In this document: positions 19,072 through 25,516 of the stretch, piece after piece | Layout of the letters: each line of letters opens with the position of its first letter | How positions within the stretch are numbered: position 1 is the stretch's first letter | Assembly (NCBI GenBank): GCA_963849305.1 | Contig: CAWKGV010000018.1 | Location: 1-40,640 of the forward strand | From: CAWKGV01 sp963849305 | GTDB lineage: Bacteria; Pseudomonadota; Alphaproteobacteria; Acetobacterales; Acetobacteraceae | Direction: 5' to 3' | Length of the DNA: 40,640 nucleotides | The notes under the pieces: generated by a model | The model's input: the letters and a program-made list of their open reading frames with translations, nothing else | What the model was told of the DNA's origin: nothing | Database searches by the model: none | Translations under genes and position numbers: made by a program

Positions 19072-20307
19072 ATGGATTTCGACGACACCAAGGAAGAGGC
19101 GGCGTTCCGGGCCGAGGCGCGGGCGTTCCTCGAGGCCAACGCGCGACGCAAATCGGGATCGCGGGCAGCGCGCCGCTACGGCGACACCGACGCCGAGGAC
19201 ATCGGCGCCGCCAAGACATGGCAGGCGAAAAAAGCCGATGCCGGCTTTACCTGCATCACCTGGCCCAAGCAATGGGGCGGGCGCGAAGGCTCGCCAATGC
19301 AGCAGATCATCTGGAACCAGGAGGAGGCGAACTACGAGGTGCCGCCGAACGTGTTCCTGATCGGGCTCGGCATGTGCATCCCGACCATGATGACCTATGC
19401 CGATCCCGCGAAGCTGGAACGCTACGTGCGCCCGGCGGTGCGTGGCGAGGAGATCTGGTGCCAGCTCTTCTCCGAGCCGGCGGGCGGGTCGGACGTGGCG
19501 GGGCTGCGCACGCGCGCCGAGAAGCGCGGCGATGAATGGATCGTCAACGGCCAGAAGATCTGGACCTCGGGGGCGCACTACTCGGATTACGGGCTGCTGA
19601 TCGTCCGCACCGATCCCAACGTGCCCAAGCACGCGGGCATCACCGCGTTCTTCATCGACATGAAATCGCCCGGCATCGAGATCCGGCCGATCCACCAGAT
19701 GTCCGGCGGCTCCAACTTCAACGAGGTATTCTTCACCGATCTGCGCATCCCGGACGACCAGCGGCTCGGCGCCGTGGGCCAGGGCTGGAAGGTGGCGATC
19801 ACCACCTTGATGAACGAGCGGCTGGCGGTGGGCGAAACGCGCCGGCCGGACACGCTCGACCTGGTGGAGCTGGCGCGCGGGGTGACGCTGGACGACGGCC
19901 GACCGGCGATCGCGGATCCGGTGGTGCGCGAGCGGATCGCCGAATGGTGGGCGCAAAGCGAGGGGCTGAAATACACCCGGTTCCGCATCATGACCGCGCT
20001 GTCCAGGGGCGAGACGCCGGGGCCGGAGAACTCCATCGCCAAGGTGGTGAACGGCGCGAAGCTGCAAGGCATCGCCTCGTTCGGCATGGACCTGCTCGGC
20101 ATGGCGGGAGCGGTGACGGACCCGAGCCTGGCGCCGATGCAGGCGCTGTTCCAGGACTCGCTGTTGTCCGCGCCGGGCCACCGCATCGCCGGCGGGTCCG
20201 ACGAGATCCTGCGCAACATCATCGCCGAGCGCGTGCTCGGCCTGCCAGGGGATGTGCGGGTCGATAAGGACGTGCCGTTCAATAAGCTTCCGGGCGGCGC
20301 GCGATGA
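19072..20307 (+). CDS. acyl-CoA dehydrogenase, second subunit-like gene
   Basis: A 411-aa acyl-CoA dehydrogenase. ATG 19072 is chosen because CAGGAG lies seven nt upstream; the open frame runs further back through the palindromic repeat but that part is not family-like. Motifs: MDFDDTKEEAAFRAEARAFL, ITWPKQWGGREGSPMQQIIW, the FAD/substrate signature WCQLFSEPAGGSDVAGLRTR, VNGQKIWTSGAHYSDYGLLI and the C-terminal GGSDEILRNIIAERVLGLP. Compared with the first dehydrogenase it retains the canonical middle domain, so it is the better candidate for the catalytic chain. Its stop overlaps the next gene's ATG by four bases, showing tight coupling to the thiolase-fold gene. Confidence 0.88.
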   Translation: MDFDDTKEEAAFRAEARAFLEANARRKSGSRAARRYGDTDAEDIGAAKTWQAKKADAGFTCITWPKQWGGREGSPMQQIIWNQEEANYEVPPNVFLIGLGMCIPTMMTYADPAKLERYVRPAVRGEEIWCQLFSEPAGGSDVAGLRTRAEKRGDEWIVNGQKIWTSGAHYSDYGLLIVRTDPNVPKHAGITAFFIDMKSPGIEIRPIHQMSGGSNFNEVFFTDLRIPDDQRLGAVGQGWKVAITTLMNERLAVGETRRPDTLDLVELARGVTLDDGRPAIADPVVRERIAEWWAQSEGLKYTRFRIMTALSRGETPGPENSIAKVVNGAKLQGIASFGMDLLGMAGAVTDPSLAPMQALFQDSLLSAPGHRIAGGSDEILRNIIAERVLGLPGDVRVDKDVPFNKLPGGAR

Positions 20308-21488
20308 GCGAGCGCACCTTGCGCGGCCAGGCCGCGATCGTCGGCATCGGCGAGACGCCGTACTACAAGCACGGCAAGTCGCCCGATTCCGAGTTCAAGC
20401 TGGCGCTGATGGCGGTGGTCGCGGCTTGCGAGGATGCCGGGATCAGCCCGCATGACGTGGACGGCTTCGCTTCCTACGGCAACGACCGCAGCGATGCCGG
20501 GCGTCTGGCGGCCGCCATCGGCTGCAAGGAGTTCCGCTTCTCCAACATGTTCTGGGGCGGCGGGGGCGGCGGCGTGTGCGGCGCGGTCGCCAACGCGGCG
20601 GCGGTGGTGGCTACCGGGATGGCGGAGTGCGTGGTGGCGTTCCGCTCGCTGGCGCAGGGGCAGTACGCGCGCTACGGGCGCGGCGCCCCCGTCACCAGCG
20701 TCGGCGGGGACGATGCCTTCCTGTTCCCCTACGGCGTGATGTCGCCGGCGCAGCGGTTCGCGATGAAGATCACGCGCTTCATGCACGAGCATGGCATTCG
20801 CCACGAGGCGCTGCGGGCGATCTCGCTCGCCTGCTATCATCACGCCCAGAGCAATCCGCGCGCGGTGATGCACGGCAGGCCGCTCGATCAGGCGAAATAC
20901 GATGATTCGCGCTGGATCATCGAGCCGTTCTTTCATCTGTATGATTGCTGCCTGGAGAACGACGGCGCGGCGGCGGTGATCGTGGTTTCGGCCGAGCGCG
21001 CGCGGCAGATGGCGAACAAGCCCGCCTGGCTGCTGGGCGCCGTGCAGGGGTGCGACCATCGCAGCGCCGCCCCGGTGCATAACATGCCGGGTTACCCAAG
21101 CTCGCATTTCCGCAGTCTGGCGCCGCATCTTTACAGGATGGCCAAGCTTGGACCGGCGGATATCGGCGTGGTGCAGTGCTACGAGAACTTCACCGGGGGC
21201 GTGCTGATGAGCCTGGTCGAGCATGGTTTGGTCCGCGCCGAGGAGGCGAACGAAACGCTGGTGAAGGACCACCTGATCGCGCCCGAGGGGCGGATGCCGC
21301 TGAACACCAGCGGCGGCAATCTGGCCGAGTGCTACATGCATGGGCTGGAGCTGGTGATCGAGGCGGTGCGGCAGATCCGCGGCCAGGCGATCAATCAAGT
21401 GCGGCGCAACGACACGGTGATCGTGATAGGCGGGCCAATGGTCACACCGGTCAGTTCGCTCATTTTGGGATCGGAGGCGGCGCTGTGA
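20304..21488 (+). CDS. SCP2-type thiolase-fold protein, probable retro-aldolase of Ltp2 type
   Basis: A 394-aa thiolase-superfamily protein. The position where true thiolases have the nucleophilic Cys is Gly-rich here (WGGGGGGVCGAVANAAAVVA), so a normal thiolytic mechanism is doubtful. It keeps family blocks AAIVGIGETPYYKHGKSPDS, DVDGFASYGNDRSDAGRLA, the tyrosine motifs HLYDCCLENDGAAAVIV (Tyr213) and CYENFTGG (Tyr293), and LNTSGGNLAECYMHGL. Members paired with a DUF35 protein, such as steroid-degradation Ltp2 with ChsH2, cleave beta-hydroxyacyl-CoA by a retro-aldol step and use tyrosines instead of Cys. The DUF35 gene here starts within its stop codon, supporting such a complex. Aldolase activity is an inference. 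Confidence 0.8.
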   Translation: MSERTLRGQAAIVGIGETPYYKHGKSPDSEFKLALMAVVAACEDAGISPHDVDGFASYGNDRSDAGRLAAAIGCKEFRFSNMFWGGGGGGVCGAVANAAAVVATGMAECVVAFRSLAQGQYARYGRGAPVTSVGGDDAFLFPYGVMSPAQRFAMKITRFMHEHGIRHEALRAISLACYHHAQSNPRAVMHGRPLDQAKYDDSRWIIEPFFHLYDCCLENDGAAAVIVVSAERARQMANKPAWLLGAVQGCDHRSAAPVHNMPGYPSSHFRSLAPHLYRMAKLGPADIGVVQCYENFTGGVLMSLVEHGLVRAEEANETLVKDHLIAPEGRMPLNTSGGNLAECYMHGLELVIEAVRQIRGQAINQVRRNDTVIVIGGPMVTPVSSLILGSEAAL

Positions 21489-22351
21489 GTGGGTTCTATC
21501 TGCCGGAGGGCTTGCCGAGTCCGTCCGCCGCGCCGGATGGGCTGTCGCAGCCCTATTGGGACGGCACGCGCCAGGAAAAGTTGCGCATCCAGAAGTGCCG
21601 GGGCTGCGGGGCTTGGCAGTGGGGGCCGGAATGGGTCTGCCATCGGTGTCACAGCTTCGATCTGGGCTGGGAGGACATCGCTGGGCGCGGGCGCATCTAC
21701 AGCTATGAGCGGCCGGTGCATCCAGTGCATCCTGCGCTGCAGGGGCATGGGCCGTATATCGCGGTGCTGGTGGAGCTGCCGGAATACGGCGATGTCCGGA
21801 TGGTCGGGAACCTGCTTGGCGATCCGAGGCAGGAGGTGCGGATCGGGGCGGCGGTGGAGGCGGTGTTCGAGCACCATGAGGGGTTCACGCTGGTGCAGTG
21901 GCGAGTGGTGACATAGCGTATCTGTGCTCGGCACATGACTGCGACCACTCACAAGAGCGCCAGGGTACTGGCCCGGTCTAAGGATCATCACGCCCCGCCA
22001 CGGGTGCATGTTGAGCAGATGACTGTCGCTCGAGACAATTATTGAAGCCCCGGACGAGGCCGCAAGTTCGAGGTACTTGTTATCGGCCGGGTCGGGACAG
22101 TCGGTCACAACTACATCCGGTTCAGCCCAGATTGCCGCCGCACTGAGAAGTTCCAGAATGTCCCGCTGCCGATCTGGCGGCAGCGCGTTGGCAAACTTTG
22201 GCCGGCTCAGGACATCGCGTATCTCGTCGTGGACAGCGCCGCTGAGGGCGATCTGGTCGCGTTCGCGAGCGGCCCGCAACGCCCGCATTGGCGTGCTGTC
22301 TTGCTTAAGCGGGGCACCAACGACCGAAGAGGCGTCGAAGACAACGACCAA
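21395..22351 (-). CDS. PIN-domain toxin (putative VapC-like, COG1569 type) with read-through tail
   Basis: Residues 1-134 form a PIN-domain RNase: FDASSVVGA (first acidic site), ALSGAVHDEIRDVLSRPKF, TDCPDPADNKYLELAASSGA and IIVSSDSHLLNMHPWRGVMI. The start is TTG 22351, directly after the antitoxin stop. The normal protein should end soon after LRP. A stop at 21949-21951 is one base out of frame (giving LALL then stop), so a 1-nt insertion in the GGG near 21968 probably removed it. As written the frame runs another 180 residues antisense to the DUF35 gene, giving 318 aa. Whether this long form is stable is unknown. PIN toxins cleave RNA and are neutralised by the adjacent antitoxin. Confidence 0.75.
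   Translation of the reverse strand: MVVVFDASSVVGAPLKQDSTPMRALRAARERDQIALSGAVHDEIRDVLSRPKFANALPPDRQRDILELLSAAAIWAEPDVVVTDCPDPADNKYLELAASSGASIIVSSDSHLLNMHPWRGVMILRPGQYPGALVSGRSHVPSTDTLCHHSPLHQREPLMVLEHRLHRRPDPHLLPRIAKQVPDHPDIAVFRQLHQHRDIRPMPLQRRMHWMHRPLIAVDAPAPSDVLPAQIEAVTPMADPFRPPLPSPAAPALLDAQLFLARAVPIGLRQPIRRGGRTRQALRQIEPTHSAASDPKMSELTGVTIGPPITITVSLRRT
21485..21916 (+). CDS. DUF35 zinc-ribbon/OB-fold acyl-CoA-associated protein
   Basis: A 143-aa protein starting at GTG 21485, overlapping the thiolase-like stop (GTGA). It has the DUF35 two-part layout: an N-terminal helix (GLSQPYWDGTRQEKLRIQKC), a rubredoxin-like zinc ribbon with Cys38, Cys41, Cys52 and Cys55 (CRGCGAW...CHRCHS), and an OB-fold domain (GRGRIYSYERPVHPVHPALQ; PYIAVLVELPEYGDVRMVGN). 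DUF35 proteins bind acyl-CoA and form obligate complexes with SCP2-type thiolases/aldolases or MaoC hydratases. Both kinds of partner are in this window. It ends the operon begun at 17867. Confidence 0.88.
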   Translation: MSGFYLPEGLPSPSAAPDGLSQPYWDGTRQEKLRIQKCRGCGAWQWGPEWVCHRCHSFDLGWEDIAGRGRIYSYERPVHPVHPALQGHGPYIAVLVELPEYGDVRMVGNLLGDPRQEVRIGAAVEAVFEHHEGFTLVQWRVVT

Positions 22352-22591
22352 TCAGCGTCGCCGCTCGGCACGAAAGCTTTCGAGTTCGTCGTCGATGTCC
22401 TGATCCTTCAGGCCAACCTCGCGAGCGGTTTGTCTGGTTGCTTTCAGAACGACCACCAGGGGATCGTCTCCGCGCGCCGGGCGCACCATGCGGTCCACCA
22501 GCCGCCCGATCGCTTGCATCCGCCGGGCGTCACCGAGAGCCTGAGCGGTCTCAGGTTCGACAGGAATCTCGATCTTGACGACTTCGTTCAT
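22352..22591 (-). CDS. antitoxin of the PIN toxin module
   Basis: A 79-aa acidic/basic helical protein from ATG 22591 (in-frame GTG 22597 also possible). Sequence: MNEVVKIEIPVEPETAQALG at the N-terminus, then GRLVDRMVRPARGDDPLVVV and the charged tail DIDDELESFRAERRR. The N-terminal strand plus helices suggests a ribbon-helix-helix-like DNA-binding protein. Its stop codon immediately precedes the toxin start, the normal antitoxin-first order. Antitoxin status is inferred from position and size rather than a recognised family. Confidence 0.65.
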   Translation of the reverse strand: MNEVVKIEIPVEPETAQALGDARRMQAIGRLVDRMVRPARGDDPLVVVLKATRQTAREVGLKDQDIDDELESFRAERRR

Positions 22592-22660
22592 GAGCACGCC
22601 CGCGCTGGAACTCGACTGAGCCAGGAAGTTTACCAGTGCTCTCGCATATCAACCAGCCCT

Positions 22661-23116
22661 TTACCCCACCGGCCGGCGCTTCATGAACGCCGCCCGCAGG
22701 CAGGTGACGACCACCTCGCCGCGCTGGTTGATGCCCTGGTGCTCGAACTCGACCACGCCGGCCTCCGGGCGCGAGCGGCTGGCGCGCACGGAACGGACGA
22801 TCGAGCGGGCGCGGATCGTGTCGCCGGCGAACACCGGGCTGGGGAACTCGACCTTGCTCATGCCGAGATTGGCGATGGTGGTGCCGAGCGTGGTTTCGCC
22901 CACCGTCATGCCGATCACCAGGCCCAGGGTGAAGATGCTGTTGACCAGCGGGCGGCCGAACTCGGTGGTGCGGGCGAACTCGGCATCCAGATGCAGCGGC
23001 TGCGGGTTCATGGTCAGCGTGGTGAACAGCACGTTGTCCATCTCGGTCACGGTGCGCGACAGTTCGTGCTCGAACACCTGACCTTCGTGGAACTGCTCGA
23101 AATAGAGGCCGGCCAT
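22661..23116 (-). CDS. MaoC-family enoyl-CoA hydratase
   Basis: A 151-aa single hot-dog-fold hydratase from ATG 23116 with AGGAG upstream. Conserved parts: YFEQFHEGQVFEHELSRTVT, DNVLFTTLTMNPQPLHLDAE (the Asn/His catalytic region near residues 36-42), FGRPLVNSIFTLGLVIGMTV and VFAGDTIRARS. It adds water across the double bond of an enoyl-CoA, or removes it. The closest recognised types act on branched or mesaconyl-like CoA esters, but this cannot be fixed from sequence. It lies 21 nt downstream of the CoA-transferase B gene, clearly co-transcribed. With the dehydrogenases and the thiolase-fold protein on the other strand it completes a beta-oxidation-like set. Confidence 0.85.
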   Translation of the reverse strand: MAGLYFEQFHEGQVFEHELSRTVTEMDNVLFTTLTMNPQPLHLDAEFARTTEFGRPLVNSIFTLGLVIGMTVGETTLGTTIANLGMSKVEFPSPVFAGDTIRARSIVRSVRASRSRPEAGVVEFEHQGINQRGEVVVTCLRAAFMKRRPVG

Positions 23117-23137
23117 CGCGACAACTCCTGTTCCGGT

Positions 23138-23815
23138 TCAGTCCGGTCGGTGCAGCTTCGCCTCGGTGCGCGCCTGCACCGCCTCGAAGGTGAGGTCCGG
23201 CGCGGTCTCTAGGACCACGAAGCCACGCTCGGTCACGTCGATCACGGCGAGGTTGGTATAGACGCGCTTCACCGCGGCCAGCGCGGTGAGCGGGTAGGAG
23301 CAGCGCTGCACCAGCTTGGGCGTGCCGTCCTTGGCGGTGTGCTCCATCACCACCCAGAGCCGTTGGGCGCCGGCCGCGAGGTCCATCGCGCCGCCGACCG
23401 CGGGGGCGGTGTCGTTCTCGCTGGTCGCCCAGTTGGCGATGTCGCCGGTCTCGGCCACCTGGAAGGCGCCGAGCACGCAGAGGTCGATATGCCCGCCGCG
23501 GATCATGGCAAAGCTATCGGCATGGTGGCAAAAGCTGCCGCCTGGGCGAAGCGTGACGTATTGCTTGCCGGCATTGATCAGCCACCGGTCAATCCGGTCC
23601 GGCTCGGGCGCCGGGCCGATGCCGAGCACGCCGTTCTCGGAATGGAACACCACCTCGCGATCGAGCGGCACGTGATCGGCGACGGCGGTGGGGATGCCGA
23701 TGCCGAGATTGACGTACCAGCCTTCGGGGATGTCGCGCGCCAGGCGGGCGGCCATCTCGGCGCGCGAGAGCGGCTTCGGGCCGGCGGTTGGGGTTGGGGC
23801 GGCGGTGTCGGGCAT
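23138..23815 (-). CDS. 3-oxoacid/3-oxoadipate CoA-transferase subunit B
   Basis: A 225-aa class I CoA-transferase beta subunit from ATG 23815 with AAGGAG upstream. The catalytic glutamate motif SENGVLGIGP is present (Glu60), preceded by VNLGIGIPTAVADHVP. Later blocks GGHIDLCVLGAFQVAETGDI and CSYPLTALAAVKRVYTNLAV are typical of the PcaJ/ScoB group. It transfers CoA from succinyl-CoA or acetyl-CoA to a 3-oxoacid with the A subunit encoded just upstream (15-nt gap). The two subunits together cannot be assigned to 3-oxoadipate rather than another 3-oxoacid from sequence alone. The Ala/Pro/Thr-rich first 15 residues are not conserved. Confidence 0.88.
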   Translation of the reverse strand: MPDTAAPTPTAGPKPLSRAEMAARLARDIPEGWYVNLGIGIPTAVADHVPLDREVVFHSENGVLGIGPAPEPDRIDRWLINAGKQYVTLRPGGSFCHHADSFAMIRGGHIDLCVLGAFQVAETGDIANWATSENDTAPAVGGAMDLAAGAQRLWVVMEHTAKDGTPKLVQRCSYPLTALAAVKRVYTNLAVIDVTERGFVVLETAPDLTFEAVQARTEAKLHRPD

Positions 23816-23830
23816 GGGATTGGCTCTCCT

Positions 23831-24514
23831 TCAGAACCCCGAGGGGTCGCCGTAAGGCACGTGCAGGACGCGAGTAACGAAGATGCCGGGCGTGTGGACG
23901 TGGTCCGGGTCGATCTCGCCCAGCGCCTTGATGTGCTGGGATTGCGCGATGGTCAGTTTCGCCGCCATCGCCATGACCGGGTTGAAGTTGCGTCCGGACT
24001 CCCGGTAGGTGAGGTTGCCCCAGCGATCGGCCTCCCACGCCTCGATCAGCGCCACATCGCCGGGGAGCGATCGTTCGAGGATGTAGGTGCGGCCGTCGAT
24101 CTCGCGGGTTTCCTTTCCGATCGCCATCTTGGTGCCGACCCCGGTGGCGGTGAAGAAAGCCGGGATACCAGCCCCGGCGGCGCGCATCCGCTCGGCGAGC
24201 GTGCCTTGCGGGACGATCTCCAGCTCGATCTTGCCGGCGCGGTACAGGGTCTCGAACACCGCGGGATCGGAGGAGCGGGGGAAGGAGCAGACGATCTTGC
24301 GCACCCGGCCGAGATCCATCAGCCGGGCGAGTCCGACTCGGCCGACGCCGGCGTTGTTGCAGGCGATGGTAAGGTGCTTGGCGCCTTGCTCGATCAGCCC
24401 GTCGATCAGCGCGTTGGGTTGGCCGACCGCGCCGAAGCCGCCGACCAGCACGGTGGCGCCGTCCGCGATGCCGGCCATGGCCTCGGCCATGGAGCGGACG
24501 ATCTTGTCGATCAT
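23831..24514 (-). CDS. 3-oxoacid/3-oxoadipate CoA-transferase subunit A
   Basis: A 227-aa class I CoA-transferase alpha subunit, start ATG 24514. The CoA-binding glycine motif DGATVLVGGFGAVGQPNALI is near residues 18-37, followed by LTIACNNAGVGRVGLARLMD, RVRKIVCSFPRSSDPAVF and GGTK-type loop equivalent FFTATGVGTKMAIGKETREI. EADRWGNLTYRESGRNFNPV is the usual late block. It heads the minus-strand operon (A, B, MaoC). A role in activating or recycling the acid product of the acyl-CoA route encoded at 16227-21916 is likely by context. Confidence 0.88.
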   Translation of the reverse strand: MIDKIVRSMAEAMAGIADGATVLVGGFGAVGQPNALIDGLIEQGAKHLTIACNNAGVGRVGLARLMDLGRVRKIVCSFPRSSDPAVFETLYRAGKIELEIVPQGTLAERMRAAGAGIPAFFTATGVGTKMAIGKETREIDGRTYILERSLPGDVALIEAWEADRWGNLTYRESGRNFNPVMAMAAKLTIAQSQHIKALGEIDPDHVHTPGIFVTRVLHVPYGDPSGF

Positions 24515-24657
24515 GGCGTGGCGTTTTCCATGGAGTGTCGCTTTCCTTGGGCGATGGGTCTCGTTTAGCGCCGGAGCGGCGGGGCGCCAACCGGGGGAGG
24601 CCGCGGCCGCGTGCCATTTCGCTTGCGAATTGAAGCGGGGTGGCGCAATCTTGGGTT

Positions 24658-24900
24658 ATGATCCGACTGACATATCATGCGCGAGAGGCGCTCGAGCGGA
24701 GAGGCATCGCCCTCGGATGGATCGAAGCCGCGATCGCGGCCCCGGACCGCGCCGGGCCGGACCCGCATCACCCGGACCGAACGCGCGCCATCACGAGCGT
24801 TCCTGAGTTCGGCCGCCGGGTCTTGAGGGTTGTGCATCGACCGGAAGGCGCCGATGTGGTCGTCATCACCGCTCATTTCGACAGAGGGGTCAAGCGATGA
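24658..24900 (+). CDS. DUF4258-type small protein, possible toxin
   Basis: An 80-aa protein from ATG 24658. MIRLTYHAREALERRGIALG followed by WIEAAIAAPD and a strand-rich end, GRRVLRVVHRPEGADVVVIT, matches the DUF4258 pattern, a RelE/BrnT-like small fold. Its stop overlaps the ATG of the DUF2283 gene (ATGATGA). Such two-gene pairs behave like toxin-antitoxin or mutually regulating modules in genome surveys, but function has not been settled. An in-frame GTG at 24640 is an alternative start. Confidence 0.72.
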   Translation: MIRLTYHAREALERRGIALGWIEAAIAAPDRAGPDPHHPDRTRAITSVPEFGRRVLRVVHRPEGADVVVITAHFDRGVKR

Positions 24901-25151
24901 TGAGGACCAGCTACGATCCGGAGGCGGATGCGCTGTTCGTCTGGTTCGCGCCGGAGGGCGTCAAGTCGGCTGGCACGCAGGAGGTTGCGCCGGGAATTAT
25001 GCTTGACTTCGACCAGAGCGGGACCGTGATCGGCGTCGAAGTGTTGGACGTGCGTAAGCGCGTCGCGGGTCGCCGGCCGGCGGAGCCCGGTGCGCGGGCG
25101 GAAGAGGAGGGGCGGGCGGTTCGCGGAGATTGGGATGACCGGCGCGGATGA
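24897..25151 (+). CDS. DUF2283 family protein
   Basis: An 84-aa protein from ATG 24897. The DUF2283 core YDPEADALFVWFAPEG then GIMLDFDQSGTVIGVEVLDV is complete within the first 55 residues. The Arg/Glu-rich tail is an extension. DUF2283 proteins often accompany DUF4258 proteins, as here, and may be the antitoxin half. The end overlaps the next gene start by 17 nt, so all three are probably one transcript. Confidence 0.8.
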   Translation: MMRTSYDPEADALFVWFAPEGVKSAGTQEVAPGIMLDFDQSGTVIGVEVLDVRKRVAGRRPAEPGARAEEEGRAVRGDWDDRRG

Positions 25152-25419
25152 CGTGAGGCGGCGGGGCTTGGGGTGGCGCGATCGGGCGCGGCGCTGGCTG
25201 CGCGAGATGAAGGCGGTGCTGATCGGACCGCCGCCGCGTTCCGCGGCGTCACGCGAGCCGTGGGAGCACCAGCAGAGCTACATGCAGTGGCTGGCGGAGA
25301 ACAAGCAGCCGAACGCGTTGCGGGATTTGATGGTGTATTGGTTCGCGGTGGGGTTTGTGCTGGTCACCGTGGTCGGGGGGATTCTTTGGTTCGTGCATAG
25401 AAGCTTGGGGTGGATGTAG
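25135..25419 (+). CDS. small single-pass membrane protein, unknown
   Basis: A 94-aa frame from ATG 25135 that I do not recognise. The first 40 residues are basic (RDRARRWLREMK). A middle part, WEHQQSYMQWLAENKQPNAL, precedes one strong membrane segment at about residues 65-88 (LMVYWFAVGFVLVTVVGGIL). The topology would put most of the protein in the cytoplasm. It overlaps the DUF2283 gene and stops 98 bp before the Mod gene. Codon use is normal for the region and no frameshift is seen. Confidence 0.6.
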   Translation: MTGADDVRRRGLGWRDRARRWLREMKAVLIGPPPRSAASREPWEHQQSYMQWLAENKQPNALRDLMVYWFAVGFVLVTVVGGILWFVHRSLGWM

Positions 25420-25516
25420 GCCCGGGCGGTCTTGGCTCGGCCGTCCCGGCGCGACAAAGGGCACGTGCCGAGCGGATATGAGCGATTCACGAAATGAATT
25501 GGACGGAGGCGGGGCA

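Noticed and set aside
19587..21398. 603-aa minus-strand open frame
   Set aside because: Antisense of the second dehydrogenase and the thiolase-like gene, which have clear motifs and operon overlaps.
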